DNA of 64,000 bases from Polaromonas sp. OV174 (GTDB lineage: Bacteria; Pseudomonadota; Gammaproteobacteria; Burkholderiales; Burkholderiaceae_C), in NCBI RefSeq assembly GCF_900112285.1, contig NZ_FOKZ01000008.1, forward strand, positions 1-64,000, given 5' to 3'. Shown here one piece after another: positions 52,108-62,918 of this stretch. Numbering within the stretch: the first letter of the stretch is position 1; every line of letters starts with the position of its first letter. The position numbers were made by a program, and so were the translations under genes. A model generated the notes under the pieces. That model did no database searches and had not been told where the DNA came from. It saw nothing but the letters and a program-made list of their open reading frames with translations.

Positions 52108-53310
52108 TTAGATCTTGAGGTTCTGTGCCCACGCAAGGGCCGATAGGTGCATCTGGTTCACGCTCGCGGCAGTCATGAACAAGGCATCGGCAAAATCCGA
52201 CGCACAGCCATGCTCTCGCTCGCACGCCTCGGCCAGAGCCAGGAATGGCCCATACATGCCATCCCGTGTCAGCAAGGCTTGCGCAATTGCTTCGGGCAAC
52301 AGTATCTGTTTCAGCACGCTCTGAATCGGCACGCCCAGCAACTGATCCAAGAGAGAGAACATGCCCACGACAAACAGGTTTTCCGACTCCCCCTTGGAAA
52401 GAAAATTCTGACCAAGCAGCTCGGTGAAGCGTCCACGAACAATCGCCGCCTGCAGCAATGCGGGCGAGAATCCCTCCGCATTGGTGGTTGCCAGCAATAG
52501 CGAGAGCCAGCGAAACAATGGGGTGTAACCCAGCATCGCTACCGCATGTCGTAGTGACTGGATCTCAACCTCTATGCCGAAGCTCGCGGAATTGATGTAG
52601 CGAAACAACCTATATGAAAGCGTTGCATCACGCTTGAGCACTTTCTCCAGATGACGGACATCAGCATTTTCCTGAACCATTTGCATCAGCTGCAAAATCA
52701 ACACCGTCTGCGGAGTCAATTCCCCCGATGACCTCAGTGCACGCGGCGTAAAACAGAGGTTCCCAAAAAAACCACTCAAGCCAAGGGCGGCACAAGCATC
52801 CCACTCCCGCCAATCCGAAATCTGGTTCATCACCAAAGATATAGGGGGCTGAACATGCGTGGTGAGGTTGCTTATGGCTGCCAGATTCGGATGCCCGACG
52901 CTGACCTCGACATGCGTCAAGAGAGGAAGCAGCGCCTCGTTGGAGGTCAGAAAGGAGAACTCCACATCGCACAGTACCAAGCCAAAGCCCAGCGAGTGCA
53001 ACAGCATGGCCGAAGCCACATTGCCGGCATTTAAACAATCCTCCTGCCGCAACATCAACACCGTGTGCTGAGGCGACATGTTTTGCAACATTTCTGCGGA
53101 CACGGCTGCCAATCCTGCATTCAGAAATAGGCATCCCGATTTGCAGTTGCTGAAATGCTCAGCAACAAGCGCCAGGAGTTGCGGCAAATCCGTTGAACTG
53201 GAGCTGTCGCGGCTATTTTCTTTTTTTTGCCACGCAAGCTTGTAGCCAATGACTTGCTGCATTGGATCAAGCAGCGGCACCCGCACCAGAAATTTATTTT
53301 CGAACATCAA
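52108..53310 (-). CDS. EAL-HDOD signalling protein with degenerate EAL domain
   Basis: A 400-aa YuxH-type protein. The N-terminal ~200 residues are EAL-like, but the catalytic motif position reads IGYKLAW (Lys for the EAL Glu) and other metal ligands are missing, so no c-di-GMP hydrolysis is expected. The C-terminal HDOD domain has LEKVLKRDATLSYRLFRYINSASFG and IQSLRHAVAMLGYTPLFRWLSLLL. Such proteins act as regulatory adaptors, some in motility. It lies upstream of the che genes on the same strand, separated by 336 bp. Confidence 0.85.
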   Translation of the reverse strand: MMFENKFLVRVPLLDPMQQVIGYKLAWQKKENSRDSSSSTDLPQLLALVAEHFSNCKSGCLFLNAGLAAVSAEMLQNMSPQHTVLMLRQEDCLNAGNVASAMLLHSLGFGLVLCDVEFSFLTSNEALLPLLTHVEVSVGHPNLAAISNLTTHVQPPISLVMNQISDWREWDACAALGLSGFFGNLCFTPRALRSSGELTPQTVLILQLMQMVQENADVRHLEKVLKRDATLSYRLFRYINSASFGIEVEIQSLRHAVAMLGYTPLFRWLSLLLATTNAEGFSPALLQAAIVRGRFTELLGQNFLSKGESENLFVVGMFSLLDQLLGVPIQSVLKQILLPEAIAQALLTRDGMYGPFLALAEACEREHGCASDFADALFMTAASVNQMHLSALAWAQNLKI

Positions 53311-53717
53311 GCTTCAAAGTTAGATTGTGAGCATCAGATAGTCCGTGTTGATCACCGCTTGCGCTTCGCGCGGTTCCGCAGACGAATCATCATGGGCACG
53401 CCTGGGCATGGTTGAGTGGCACAAAGATAGCCGGCCTTTACCCCGTGTGCAAGCCATCAAACGCACGGTCAGCCTGCGCCTTACCCTGCGCAGCTTCAAT
53501 CCAACAAACATCACGTCAACATCAAGCTTTTCAGGGGGAACTGTAAAGAAAGGCGGCGAGACTCATTCCCCAAACAAAGCAGAAATCAGCCCGCTATATT
53601 CGGGATTGACTTCGCACCCTTTCTGCAGTCAGGGCGAGCCATGCCGGAGGGCGCCTGGCATGCGCGGACACCCGACGCTCAAAACACAAGGCCAATCGGG
53701 CCCAAGCCCGCAATGCC
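53311..53717. other. Intergenic region between the EAL-HDOD gene and the chemoreceptor gene
   Basis: A 407-bp gap without a supported gene. Two hairpins lie near the chemoreceptor stop: CGGGC-CCAA-GCCCG (53697-53710), read on the minus strand as a weak terminator, and CATGCC...GGCATG (53640-53662). The half nearer the EAL-HDOD gene should hold its promoter; no convincing boxes found. Confidence 0.5.
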
Positions 53718-55277
53718 TCAGGGCATGCGAAACACCTGGACCGAGCGCGCAACAGTTCGCGACCTGTCGGTCAGGGTGGCGGCCGATTCGGCGGACTGCT
53801 CTACCAAAGCCGCATTTTGCTGGGTCGCATTGTCCAGCTGTGTGATGGCTTCATTGACCTGAGAAATTCCGGCCGACTGCTCATGGGTGGCATTGCTGAT
53901 CTGATGCACCAATCCACTAACGCGCTGTACGGCAGACATCACATCCCTGATCGTGCTGGCAGCGCTTTCCATTTGCGCGGAACCGGCCGACACCTGAGCC
54001 ACCGAGGCGCTGATAAGTTCGCGAATTTCCTTGGCCGCATGACCGCTGCGCTGTGCCAGCGCACGCACCTCGGCAGCCACTACGGCAAAGCCGCGCCCCT
54101 GCTCACCGGCGCGAGCAGCCTCCACGGCGGCATTGAGCGCGAGAATATTAGTTTGAAAGGCGATGCTTTCGATGACGGCAATGATCTCGCTGACCTTATG
54201 CGAAGACTGCCTGATTGCCCCCATGGCCACCCCAACCTCCTGCACCGCTTCGCCGCCACGCGTAGCCACGCGTGTACTACTCTCGCTCTCCCGTGAAACT
54301 TGAGTCGCGGTGTCGGCTGTCTGACGCACCGTGCTGGACAGCTGCTCCATGGATGCGGCCGTCTCTTCCAGACTGCTGGCCTGCGATTCGGTGCGAGCGG
54401 AAAGATCCTGACTACCCTGTGCAATCTCGGTAGCCGTTTGAGTGAAACCACTGATTTCACTGCGTACATCACCCACCACGGCGCGCAGATTGATTTGTAT
54501 CTGCAACAACCGGCGCATCAGCGAATTCATGGGCTCGGCGTAATCAAGCGACACGACAGTTGCAAGGTTGCAGCCTGCCAGATCACGCGCAAACTGGTTG
54601 GCTTCCAAGAAGGCAACCGAGAAGCGCTGATGAAACCACAATACAACGGCTGCGCTGCCAGCCAGCAGCAAGGCGAGCTGGGTCAGCAGACTGGCCGGGC
54701 CCACCATGCCCAGTGCCGGAGGCAAGGCTGCCAGCGCAATGGTTGCCAGCAACGCCAGCGCCAATCGAGGTGTTAGCGGCATCGCCTTCAACTTGTAAAT
54801 CCAGGCCCCAAGACCTAGCGGGCGCACTTGCCCGGCCTTCAGCTCAAAACTTTGGCGCCCAGCCTTCTGCTCCTCATCCAGGCGGCGATACAGCGCCTCG
54901 GCTTGTTCAATTTGCGTGCGGCTTGGCTTGATGCGAACCGAAAGATAGCCCCGCGGCTTGCCCGCCTCCATGATGGGGGTGACATTAGCCTCGACCCAGT
55001 AATAGTCGCCATTTTTCCGGCGATTTTTGACCAGACCGGTCCAGGGTGTACCACGGCCTATCGTCTGCCACATGTCCCGGAATGCTTCGGCCGGCATACC
55101 CGGGTGGCGGATCAGATTGTGCGGCTGCCCCACCAACTCTTGGTAGCTGAAACCGCTGGCCTCAACAAAAGCGTGATTGCAGTGGGTAATGACACCCTTG
55201 GTATTGGTAGTGGAAACCAGCAGATCGCTGACGGGAAACTCGTACTCCCGCTGGGTAACGGGCTGATTGATTCGCAT
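53718..55277 (-). CDS. Aer-like methyl-accepting chemotaxis protein with PAS domain
   Basis: A 519-aa energy-taxis-type receptor. The N-terminal PAS domain ([20 protein letters not shown]... [30 protein letters not shown]... [18 protein letters not shown]) resembles the FAD-binding PAS of Aer. Two adjacent hydrophobic segments (about residues 165-215) hold it in the inner membrane without a periplasmic sensor. The C-terminal signalling domain has the hairpin tip [48 protein letters not shown]. It reports redox or energy state to CheA/CheW encoded elsewhere. Confidence 0.93.
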   Translation of the reverse strand: MRINQPVTQREYEFPVSDLLVSTTNTKGVITHCNHAFVEASGFSYQELVGQPHNLIRHPGMPAEAFRDMWQTIGRGTPWTGLVKNRRKNGDYYWVEANVTPIMEAGKPRGYLSVRIKPSRTQIEQAEALYRRLDEEQKAGRQSFELKAGQVRPLGLGAWIYKLKAMPLTPRLALALLATIALAALPPALGMVGPASLLTQLALLLAGSAAVVLWFHQRFSVAFLEANQFARDLAGCNLATVVSLDYAEPMNSLMRRLLQIQINLRAVVGDVRSEISGFTQTATEIAQGSQDLSARTESQASSLEETAASMEQLSSTVRQTADTATQVSRESESSTRVATRGGEAVQEVGVAMGAIRQSSHKVSEIIAVIESIAFQTNILALNAAVEAARAGEQGRGFAVVAAEVRALAQRSGHAAKEIRELISASVAQVSAGSAQMESAASTIRDVMSAVQRVSGLVHQISNATHEQSAGISQVNEAITQLDNATQQNAALVEQSAESAATLTDRSRTVARSVQVFRMP

Positions 55278-55602
55278 GATGATCTCGTTGTCGATAGGCG
55301 CATAGCCGGGGCGCCCTGAGCCATCGCACGAATGACTCGGAACTGGGCCAAGAATGCACCATATTAAGTTGAGATCAACGAAATCAATTTCCCGAAGTCG
55401 ACGCTTTTCCCAAGCCAGAAACGGTGAAAAGATTTCAGAAAATATGGTATCAATCTCGCATTGAAACCATGACGAAAATCTGGGCAGCGCGCACGCTCGT
55501 GAGGGCTCACCTTATCGATCAATCAACAAATGCGATGCTAGCAAGCCGTCTTGATGCAGGTATTCAGAAAGCCTGACCCAGGAATCGAACAGCCCAGAAA
55601 GA
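55278..55602. other. Intergenic region upstream of the chemoreceptor
   Basis: A 325-bp, AT-richer gap with no supported gene. On the minus strand a TTGATT and TAATAT pair near 55360-55395 could be a promoter for the chemoreceptor, but the spacing is short. No sigma-28 match found. Confidence 0.45.
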
Positions 55603-56343
55603 TCAAGCGCCCAATGCAGTCAACTTCGCCTTGAGTGCGGCATTCTCCGCACTGAGCTGCGTGATGGTTTGCCTGAGCCTGGCCACCATCCCATCGGGTG
55701 ATTCTGGTTCAGTTCTTTCAACCGCTTTGGCTTCACGCACCTGCCGAGCAGCCTGCTGCAATTCCTTTCTGCCGCCAGCCACAGCGGCGACCTGCGCCTC
55801 AACTGGCAAAGACGCGACAGTGGCCGCCGCATTGATTGAAATCGTGCCAGACTTTACCGCCGCCACGAGTTCAGGCGCTGCCGACTGCTGAATTTTTTCG
55901 ATCTGGCTGATGGTATTGCTGCTGATTCGCGCTTGCTTGGCGATGGAGCCGCGGGAGACCTTGGACTCGGGCTCTACCACCTCTGGCGCCGACGTAGTCT
56001 CACTGACTTGCAGCTTTGCGCGCGAAGCCAGAATATCTTTTTTGCGCAAGGCCAGCACACCGCGCTGAAAATCAGACACGCTACGCCGCCCCAGGTGCTG
56101 CTCAATCATCCACAAATGCACGTCGTCCATGGAGCTGAACTGGCTACTCTGTACAACATTGAACGGAATGCCGTGCCTGCTGCAAATCTCATAACGGTTA
56201 TGCCCGTCGACCAAAACTTCACCCCACAACACCAAGGCATCGCGACATCCCTCGGCCAAGAGACTTCGCTCAAGAGCAGCGCGCTCTTCGGGAGTCAGCG
56301 GATCAATGTAAGCAAGAAGTTCTTCGTTGACCGTAATATTCAT
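55603..56343 (-). CDS. Orphan ParB-like protein
   Basis: A 246-aa protein. The N-terminal part has the ParB/sulfiredoxin-like nuclease fold (LTPEERAALERSLLAEGCRDALVLWGEVLVDGHNRYEICSRHGI), with GHNRYE in place of the ParB G-x-R-R-x-R-A box. The middle contains helix-turn-helix-like segments (RGSIAKQARISSNTISQIEKI and a second, SGTISINAAATVASL). The C terminus is a coiled coil (MVARLRQTITQLSAENAALKAKL) for dimerisation. No parA lies beside it. A perfect 23-bp palindrome 51 bp upstream is a likely target. It could be a regulator or the remnant of a mobile element next to the tRNA. Confidence 0.8.
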   Translation of the reverse strand: MNITVNEELLAYIDPLTPEERAALERSLLAEGCRDALVLWGEVLVDGHNRYEICSRHGIPFNVVQSSQFSSMDDVHLWMIEQHLGRRSVSDFQRGVLALRKKDILASRAKLQVSETTSAPEVVEPESKVSRGSIAKQARISSNTISQIEKIQQSAAPELVAAVKSGTISINAAATVASLPVEAQVAAVAGGRKELQQAARQVREAKAVERTEPESPDGMVARLRQTITQLSAENAALKAKLTALGA

Positions 56344-56393
56344 GGATATGCAGACAATAGACAGAGAGGCACGAGGGATGCCTTCGGAAAGAC

Positions 56394-56453
56394 GTTTTAA
56401 ATCATTGATTTAAAACAATTTTTGATCAAAATGGCGTGAGTCGAAGGCGACTC
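56394..56453. promoter_or_regulatory. Palindrome cluster upstream of the ParB-like gene
   Basis: Three dyads in 60 bp. The main one (56394-56416) is a perfect 23-bp palindrome, GTTTTAAATCA-T-TGATTTAAAAC. The second (56420-56431) is TTTTGATCAAAA. The third (56438-56453) is GAGTCG-AAGG-CGACTC. They lie just upstream of the ParB-like start on its own side, in an A/T-rich pocket, and fit an autoregulatory operator or parS-like site. Confidence 0.6.
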
Positions 56454-56566
56454 GAGCGGTCTGGATATCGAAATCCATCCTCGACACTCAGAACTCACGA
56501 CCGATTGATTGTTTTATTTTCAAGAGCGGAAAACAGACCTTGAATTGGCGAGTTCACCCCTGAAAG

Positions 56567-56596
56567 CAAAACGCCCACGTGAAGTGGGCGTTTTTT
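56567..56596 (-). terminator. Intrinsic terminator after tRNA-fMet
   Basis: ACGCCCAC-GTGAA-GTGGGCGT: 8-bp G/C-rich stem, flanked by T6 on the plus side and by AAAA (TTTT on the minus strand) on the other, so it can work in both directions. It lies 26 bp past the tRNA 3' end on the minus strand. A smaller hairpin, CCAACCT-AGA-AGGTTGG (56600-56616), lies between. Confidence 0.8.
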
Positions 56597-56621
56597 CTAC
56601 CAACCTAGAAGGTTGGATTAT

Positions 56622-56698
<77 letters not shown>

Positions 56699-56719
56699 AT
56701 ATGTATTTATTATACTCTA

Positions 56720-57115
56720 TTATTCAGCCACATTGGCCGAAGTTTCTTCAGAAACTTCAGGGCGATCAACCAACTCAACCAATGCCATAGGTGCATTGTC
56801 GCCAACGCGGAAACCCATTTTCAAAATACGGGTGTAGCCACCAGGACGAGCCTGGTAACGAGGACCCAATTCAGCAAACAGCTTAACCACCATGTCGCGA
56901 TCGCGCAAACGGTCAAATGCCAGGCGTTTATTGGCCAAAGTAGGCGTTTTGCTGAGCGTGATCATCGGCTCAACCACACGGCGCAATTCCTTGGCCTTGG
57001 GCAGCGTGGTCTTGATGGCTTCATGCTTAAGCAATGAATTCATCATGTTGCGCAGCATGGCAAGGCGGTGCTCGCTAGTGCGGTTAAGTTTACGTAGTCC
57101 GTGTCCGTGTCGCAT
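56720..57115 (-). CDS. rplQ: 50S ribosomal protein L17
   Basis: A 131-aa protein beginning [24 protein letters not shown], the invariant L17 start, with [18 protein letters not shown] and a variable acidic C-terminal tail. Last gene of the alpha operon, directly after rpoA as in other proteobacteria. Confidence 0.98.
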   Translation of the reverse strand: MRHGHGLRKLNRTSEHRLAMLRNMMNSLLKHEAIKTTLPKAKELRRVVEPMITLSKTPTLANKRLAFDRLRDRDMVVKLFAELGPRYQARPGGYTRILKMGFRVGDNAPMALVELVDRPEVSEETSANVAE

Positions 57116-57193
57116 GGTAATTTCCTTTTTAATATTCGGGCAGCCGTATCAGGTACTGCCCGTGCGCCATCCATAAGATGGTCAATTTACAAA

Positions 57194-58180
57194 TTAACGC
57201 TTGTCGAGGCCTGCAGGAGGCCAGCTTTCAAGACGCATTCCAAGTGTCAGCCCGCGTGAAGCCAAGACTTCCTTGATCTCATTAAGAGATTTCCGGCCCA
57301 AATTAGGCGTCTTCAGCAGTTCATTTTCGGTACGTTGGATCAGATCACCAATGTAATAAATGTTTTCTGCTTTCAGGCAGTTGGCCGAGCGCACGGTGAG
57401 CTCCAACTCATCGACCGGGCGCAGCAAAATCGGGTCAAACTGCTGGGAAACGGCATGCGGTTTATCGATGATGGCACCGACACCGCCTTCAAGCTGTGCA
57501 AACACAACAAGCTGTTCAACCAGAATTTTAGCCGATGCGCGGACAGCATCTTCAGCTGACACCGCACCATTGGTTTCGATCTCGAGTACCAGCTTGTCCA
57601 GGTCCGTACGTTGCTCAACACGGGCGCTTTCAACGATGTAGCTAACGCGCTTGACCGGCGAGAAAGACGCATCCAGAACAATGCGGCCAATCGACTTTGG
57701 CGACTCATCGCCATAGCGACGCAGGTTGCCAGGTACATAGCCGCGGCCATTCTCCACCTTGATCTGCATGTCGATCTTGCCGCCGTGCGACAGATTCATG
57801 ATGACGTGATCAGGGTTGATGATTTCTACGTCATGCGGCGTCTGGATATCGGCAGCGGTCACAGGACCTTCACCATCCTTGCGCAAGCTCAAGGTGACTT
57901 CGTCGCGGTTATGCAACTTGAAGACCACGCCCTTGAGGTTCAACAAGATATTGACGACATCCTCTTGAACGCCATCAATGGAAGAATATTCGTGCAGAAC
58001 GCCAGCGATGGTCACTTCGGTTGCAGCGTGACCCACCATCGATGACAGCAGTACACGGCGCAGCGCGTTACCCAGCGTATGGCCATAGCCACGCTCAAAA
58101 GGTTCCAGAGTCACCTTGGCACGATTGGCGCCAAGCTGCTCAACATTGATAGTTTTTGGTTTTAACAAATTAGTCTGCAT
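57194..58180 (-). CDS. rpoA: RNA polymerase subunit alpha
   Basis: A 328-aa protein. The N-terminal assembly domain has [20 protein letters not shown]; the C-terminal domain, which contacts UP elements and activators, has [44 protein letters not shown]. Encoded between rpsD and rplQ in the alpha operon. Confidence 0.98.
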   Translation of the reverse strand: MQTNLLKPKTINVEQLGANRAKVTLEPFERGYGHTLGNALRRVLLSSMVGHAATEVTIAGVLHEYSSIDGVQEDVVNILLNLKGVVFKLHNRDEVTLSLRKDGEGPVTAADIQTPHDVEIINPDHVIMNLSHGGKIDMQIKVENGRGYVPGNLRRYGDESPKSIGRIVLDASFSPVKRVSYIVESARVEQRTDLDKLVLEIETNGAVSAEDAVRASAKILVEQLVVFAQLEGGVGAIIDKPHAVSQQFDPILLRPVDELELTVRSANCLKAENIYYIGDLIQRTENELLKTPNLGRKSLNEIKEVLASRGLTLGMRLESWPPAGLDKR

Positions 58181-58276
58181 GCAGTCTTCCTCTCAATACC
58201 CTCGGCTCGTTACACCGATAAGGCTGGCGAAGCACACCCTGGCGATACGTTGACCGTATCGCAGGAACGGGAAAAA

Positions 58277-58900
58277 TTAACGTGAATACAACTCGACGAT
58301 CAACGATTCGTTGATGTCAGCGGCAAATTCGTCACGATCAGGCACCTTCTTGAAGACGCCTTCGCCCTTATCAGAATTCACGTCCACCCAGGCAGGCAAG
58401 CCCACTTGTTTGGCCAGCTCGAGAGCTTCGGTAATACGGGTCTGCTTTTTCGACTTTTCGCGCACGGCAATGACGTCACCGGCCTTAACCATGTAAGACG
58501 GAATGTTGACCGACTGGCCATTCACCGTCATGGCTTTATGCGACACCAACTGGCGAGCTTCTGCACGCGTGGAGCCAAAGCCCATACGGTAAACCACATT
58601 GTCCAGGCGGGACTCCAGCACGGACAGTAAATTGGCGCCGGTGTTGCCTTTGCGACGGTCAGCTTCTTCGAAATAGCGGCGGAACTGCTTTTCGAGAACG
58701 CCATACATGCGCTTGACCTTCTGCTTTTCACGCAGCTGCAGACCGTAGTCGGACGTGCGGGTACCGGAGGTACGGCCGTGCTGACCAGGCTTGGAGTCAA
58801 ATTTGGCTTTGTCGCTGATCGAGCGGCGAGCGCTTTTCAGGAAAAGATCGGTGCCTTCACGGCGGGAAAGTTTGGCCTTGGGGCCGAGGTAACGTGCCAC
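58277..58900 (-). CDS. rpsD: 30S ribosomal protein S4
   Basis: A 207-aa protein with [21 protein letters not shown] and the S4 RNA-binding domain [32 protein letters not shown]4 primary rRNA binder and, in E. coli, translational repressor of the alpha operon. About 130 bp separate it from rpsK. Confidence 0.98.
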   Translation of the reverse strand: MARYLGPKAKLSRREGTDLFLKSARRSISDKAKFDSKPGQHGRTSGTRTSDYGLQLREKQKVKRMYGVLEKQFRRYFEEADRRKGNTGANLLSVLESRLDNVVYRMGFGSTRAEARQLVSHKAMTVNGQSVNIPSYMVKAGDVIAVREKSKKQTRITEALELAKQVGLPAWVDVNSDKGEGVFKKVPDRDEFAADINESLIVELYSR

Positions 58901-59029
58901 TTGAATATCCTTGTGTCATCTGCTGCATTTACTGCAGGAGCCGCAGGTAGTAACCTGATGGCGGTGGGCTTGATAAAAATGCTGACGCCTGGCCGCCTGC
59001 AAAGCAAACGACCAGGCGCAACAATACAA

Positions 59030-59434
59030 TTAAATGCGACGGCGTTTTTGAGGACGGCAGCCATTGTGCGGGACTGGGGTCACGTCGGCGATCGAATTGA
59101 TTCGAATGCCCAACGCACCTAGTGCTCGTACAGATGACTCACGGCCTGGGCCGGGTCCCTTGATTTCTACATCAAGGTTTTTGATACCCTGCTCAATGGC
59201 AGCGCGACCGGCCACTTCCGAAGCAACCTGGGCGGCAAAAGGTGTCGACTTACGCGAACCTTTGAAACCCTGACCACCCGAAGACGCCCACGACAAGGCA
59301 TTGCCTTGACGATCCGTAATCGTGATGATGGTGTTGTTGAAAGATGCGTGGACGTGGGCAATGCCATCGGCCACGTTCTTACGAACCTTTTTGCGAACGC
59401 GTTGTGCGGCGCTATTGTTTGCTGATTTTGCCAT
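59030..59434 (-). CDS. rpsK: 30S ribosomal protein S11
   Basis: A 134-aa protein with [46 protein letters not shown] and the C-terminal [13 protein letters not shown] typical of S11. 13 bp after rpsM. Confidence 0.98.
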   Translation of the reverse strand: MAKSANNSAAQRVRKKVRKNVADGIAHVHASFNNTIITITDRQGNALSWASSGGQGFKGSRKSTPFAAQVASEVAGRAAIEQGIKNLDVEIKGPGPGRESSVRALGALGIRINSIADVTPVPHNGCRPQKRRRI

Positions 59435-59447
59435 GACGACCTCTCAA

Positions 59448-59813
59448 TTATTTCTTCAACGACGCAGCGGCTTTACGCGGACCCTTACGGGTACGAGCAT
59501 TGGTCCGGGTGCGTTGACCACGCATGGGCAAGCCACGACGATGACGGAAACCGCGATAGCAGCCGATGTCCATCAAGCGCTTGATGTTCATCGTGGTTTC
59601 ACGACGCAAATCGCCTTCAATGGTGAACAGAGCGATTTGATCACGGATTTTCTCCAGATCACCGTCAGTCAGATCTTTGATTTTCTTTGCGTAGTCAATC
59701 TCACAAGCTTCGCAGATTTTGCGAGCGCGAGTGCGACCAATGCCAAAGATTGCAGTCAAACCGATTTCGGCGTGCTTCTGCGGCGGAATATTGATACCAG
59801 CGATACGAGCCAT
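59448..59813 (-). CDS. rpsM: 30S ribosomal protein S13
   Basis: A 121-aa protein starting [30 protein letters not shown], with [28 protein letters not shown] near the C terminus. First S gene of the alpha operon, following rpmJ. Confidence 0.98.
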   Translation of the reverse strand: MARIAGINIPPQKHAEIGLTAIFGIGRTRARKICEACEIDYAKKIKDLTDGDLEKIRDQIALFTIEGDLRRETTMNIKRLMDIGCYRGFRHRRGLPMRGQRTRTNARTRKGPRKAAASLKK

Positions 59814-59838
59814 GTGCGTCCTCTAAATCTCTTAAAAA

Positions 59839-59952
59839 TCAGCCTTGGCGCTGTTTGTGACGTGGATCGGTACAGATCACGCGTACAACGCCCTTGCGAC
59901 GGATGATTTTGCAGTTGCGGCAAATTTTCTTAACCGAAGCTGAAACTCTCAT
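59839..59952 (-). CDS. rpmJ: 50S ribosomal protein L36
   Basis: A 37-aa protein read from the minus strand: [20 protein letters not shown] at the start and a C-terminal half containing [11 protein letters not shown]; the three Cys and one His form the zinc site of the C+ type L36. It lies between secY and rpsM; the gap to secY (85 bp) is too short for infA, often found here in Burkholderiales. Confidence 0.97.
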   Translation of the reverse strand: MRVSASVKKICRNCKIIRRKGVVRVICTDPRHKQRQG

Positions 59953-60037
59953 TTTATTCTCCTAAACTTTCAATCTGTGCTTACCCGGAACGGAACACAC
60001 CATGTGCTCGCCTTAAATCGTCAGGTCAATCAAAACA

Positions 60038-61345
60038 TCACGTCTTGAAGTTGGCCTTTTTCAGCAACGATTCATACTGCTGCGACATCATGTAATTCTG
60101 AACCTGGGCCATGAAGTCCATAGTGACCACAACAATAATCATCAACGACGTTCCACCGAAGTAAAACGGCACGTTGTATTTCAAAATCAAAAACTCAGGC
60201 AGCAAACACACGAAGGTGATGTAGACCGCTCCAGCCAGCGTCAAGCGAACCAGAATCTTGTCAATGTAACGAGCTGTCTGATCACCAGGACGAATTCCTG
60301 GGATGAAAGCTCCACTCTTTTTCAGGTTGTCGGCTGTTTCCCGGCTGTTAAACACCAACGCGGTGTAGAAGAAGCAGAAAAACACGATCGCGCTGGCATA
60401 GAGCATCACGTAGATGGGCTGACCGGGCGTCAAGGTGCTGGCGATATCCTTCAACCAGCGCATGCTTTCACCCGAGCTGAACCATCCAACCACCGTAGCA
60501 GGCAACAAAATAATGGACGAGGCGAAGATGGGAGGAATCACGCCTGCCATATTCAGCTTCAGCGGCAAGTGCGAAGACTGACCACCATATACCTTGTTAC
60601 CCACCTGTCGACGGGCGTAATTCACAAGAATCTTGCGCTGACCGCGTTCAACAAACACCACAAAATAGGTCACCAACACAACAACGGCAACGATCACGAT
60701 CGCAATGAGAATGCTCATGGCGCCAGTACGTACCAGCTCCAGCAAACCACCCAAAGCGCTTGGCAAGCCTGCAGCGATGCCTGCAAAAATCAGGATCGAA
60801 ATGCCATTGCCCAAACCACGCTCGGTAATCTGCTCACCCAGCCACATCAAAAACATTGTTCCAGCCGTCAAACTGAACACAGCCGTCATTCTGAACCCGA
60901 AGCCGGGTACCAAAACCAGACCTGGCGAGCTCTCCAGCGCAACAGCAATACCCATGGATTGGAACAAGGCAAGTGCCAGTGTTCCATAGCGTGTGTACTG
61001 TGTAATCTTGCGCCGACCGCTTTCACCCTCTTTTTTCATCTGCTCGAATGTGGGAACCACATAGGTGAGCAGCTGCATGATGATGGAGGCCGAGATGTAA
61101 GGCATGATGCCCAAGGCAAACACCGTAAATCTCGACAATGCGCCACCTGAGAACATATTGAACAAGTTCAATATGCCGCCCTGCTGACCCTTGAACAGCT
61201 CCTTGAGCTGTCCTGGATCAATACCGGGAACAGGAATGTGCGCACCAACGCGGTAGACAACCAGCGCCAGTAGCAAGAACACAAGCCTGTTGCGCAAGTC
61301 ACCGTACTTGCCGGTTTTTGCAATTTGAGCCGAGTTGGTTGCCAC
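60038..61345 (-). CDS. secY: Preprotein translocase subunit SecY
   Basis: A 435-aa channel protein with ten membrane segments. [24 protein letters not shown], the plug-region motif, and [27 protein letters not shown] near the C terminus are characteristic. Encoded after rplO at the end of the spc operon. Confidence 0.98.
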   Translation of the reverse strand: MATNSAQIAKTGKYGDLRNRLVFLLLALVVYRVGAHIPVPGIDPGQLKELFKGQQGGILNLFNMFSGGALSRFTVFALGIMPYISASIIMQLLTYVVPTFEQMKKEGESGRRKITQYTRYGTLALALFQSMGIAVALESSPGLVLVPGFGFRMTAVFSLTAGTMFLMWLGEQITERGLGNGISILIFAGIAAGLPSALGGLLELVRTGAMSILIAIVIVAVVVLVTYFVVFVERGQRKILVNYARRQVGNKVYGGQSSHLPLKLNMAGVIPPIFASSIILLPATVVGWFSSGESMRWLKDIASTLTPGQPIYVMLYASAIVFFCFFYTALVFNSRETADNLKKSGAFIPGIRPGDQTARYIDKILVRLTLAGAVYITFVCLLPEFLILKYNVPFYFGGTSLMIIVVVTMDFMAQVQNYMMSQQYESLLKKANFKT

Positions 61346-61364
61346 TGATTGGTCCCGTCAAGTA

Positions 61365-61796
61365 TTAAGCAATGGAGCCGCCAGCGGCTTCAATAATGAC
61401 CTTGGCAGCTGCCGTAGCAGAAATGCCATTCAGTTTGACTGCCTTGGTCAGCGTTCCGGTGTTGATGACCTTGACGTTTTTGGCGATCTGACCGACCAGG
61501 CCAGAAGTCTTCAACGTCAACAAATCAACTTCAGCCAGACCGAGCTGCTCCAAAGCCGTCAGAGTTACCTCGGCATTGAATTTCAGCAGATGCGACTTGA
61601 AGCCACGCTTTGGCAAGCGGCGCTGCATAGGCATCTGACCGCCTTCGAAGCCTACCTTGTGGTAGCCACCCGAACGCGATTTTTGACCCTTGTGGCCACG
61701 ACCGGCCGTTTTACCCAAGCCAGAGCCGATGCCACGGCCAACACGCCGCTTGGCATGTTTGGCGCCCTGGCCTGGCTTGATAGTGTTCAATTCCAT
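61365..61796 (-). CDS. rplO: 50S ribosomal protein L15
   Basis: A 143-aa protein with the Gly-rich basic N terminus ([36 protein letters not shown]) and the C-terminal [16 protein letters not shown] region. 19 bp before secY. Confidence 0.98.
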   Translation of the reverse strand: MELNTIKPGQGAKHAKRRVGRGIGSGLGKTAGRGHKGQKSRSGGYHKVGFEGGQMPMQRRLPKRGFKSHLLKFNAEVTLTALEQLGLAEVDLLTLKTSGLVGQIAKNVKVINTGTLTKAVKLNGISATAAAKVIIEAAGGSIA

Positions 61797-61809
61797 TTGA
61801 ATCTCCCGC

Positions 61810-61992
61810 TCAGATAATCTTGACCAGATAACTGATCTTGTTGATCATGCCGCGCACTGCGGGCGTGTCCTGCAATTCGCTGACGCTATTGACGCCACGC
61901 AGGCCCAAACCACGCACAGTAGCGCGGTGTGATTCCTGGGTGCCAATCGGGCTGCGAACCAGTTGGACTTTTACTTTGGTTTCTTTGGTCAT
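61810..61992 (-). CDS. rpmD: 50S ribosomal protein L30
   Basis: A 60-aa protein with [44 protein letters not shown], the full L30 pattern. Between rpsE and rplO. Confidence 0.98.
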   Translation of the reverse strand: MTKETKVKVQLVRSPIGTQESHRATVRGLGLRGVNSVSELQDTPAVRGMINKISYLVKII

Positions 61993-62005
61993 TTCACTGT
62001 CCGCC

Positions 62006-62524
62006 TTAGCCGAAGATTTCTTCGACTGATTTGCCGCGCTTGGCCGCGATATCGGAGGCCGTGGTGGAGTTTTTCAGTGCATCCATGGTGGCACGCACCA
62101 TGTTGTAAGGGTTGCTCGAACCATGGCTCTTAGCCACGATATCGGTAATGCCCATCACTTCGAAAACTGCACGCATCGGACCGCCAGCAATGATGCCGGT
62201 ACCCTTGGGAGCTGGCGCCATCATGACGTTGGCTGCACCGTGGTGACCGAATACATTGTGGTGAAGCGTGCCGTTCTTCAATGACACTTTGGTCATGTTG
62301 CGACGCGCTTCTTCCATTGCCTTTTGCACAGCTGCAGGCACTTCTTTCGACTTGCCCTTGCCCATGCCAACGCGACCATCACCGTCACCAACCACCGTGA
62401 GTGCGGCGAAACCGAGAATACGGCCGCCTTTCACCACTTTGGTCACGCGGTTGATCGCGATCATCTTTTCCTTCAGACCATCGTCTGGAGCGTCGTTTTG
62501 CGATTTAGCTTGAAACTTAGCCAT
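62006..62524 (-). CDS. rpsE: 30S ribosomal protein S5
   Basis: A 172-aa protein with the S5 signature [52 protein letters not shown]. In the spc operon between rplR and rpmD. Confidence 0.98.
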   Translation of the reverse strand: MAKFQAKSQNDAPDDGLKEKMIAINRVTKVVKGGRILGFAALTVVGDGDGRVGMGKGKSKEVPAAVQKAMEEARRNMTKVSLKNGTLHHNVFGHHGAANVMMAPAPKGTGIIAGGPMRAVFEVMGITDIVAKSHGSSNPYNMVRATMDALKNSTTASDIAAKRGKSVEEIFG

Positions 62525-62541
62525 ACTTAATTCCAGTCTGC

Positions 62542-62907
62542 TTAGAACTGCAAACCAGCTTCGCGAGCCGCATCAGCCAGCGCTTTAACGCGGCCATGGT
62601 ACGCAAAACCGGCGCGATCAAACGCCACTTTTTCTACACCTGCTGCTTTTGCCTTTTCAGCAATACGCTTGCCAATGGCTTGCGCAGCAGCAACATTTCC
62701 ACCCTTGCCAGCGCCGCCGATTTCCTTGCGCACTTCCACTTCAGCAGTGGATGCAGCAGCCAGAACTTTGGAGCCGTCGCCAGAAATAACACTGGCGTAA
62801 ATATGCAGATTGGTGCGATTCACGGACAAACGCGCCACGCCTTGATTGGCAATGCGGATGCGGGTCTGGCGTGAACGACGAAGGCGCTGCTCTTTTTTGG
62901 TCAACAT
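62542..62907 (-). CDS. rplR: 50S ribosomal protein L18
   Basis: A 121-aa protein with [29 protein letters not shown] and the C-terminal [26 protein letters not shown]. Confidence 0.98.
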   Translation of the reverse strand: MLTKKEQRLRRSRQTRIRIANQGVARLSVNRTNLHIYASVISGDGSKVLAAASTAEVEVRKEIGGAGKGGNVAAAQAIGKRIAEKAKAAGVEKVAFDRAGFAYHGRVKALADAAREAGLQF

Positions 62908-62918
62908 GTTGCAGCTCC

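Noticed and set aside
55278..55602. Search for FliA (sigma-28) promoters upstream of the chemoreceptor, EAL-HDOD and cheR genes
   Set aside because: No TAAA-N15-GCCGATAA match good enough to report.
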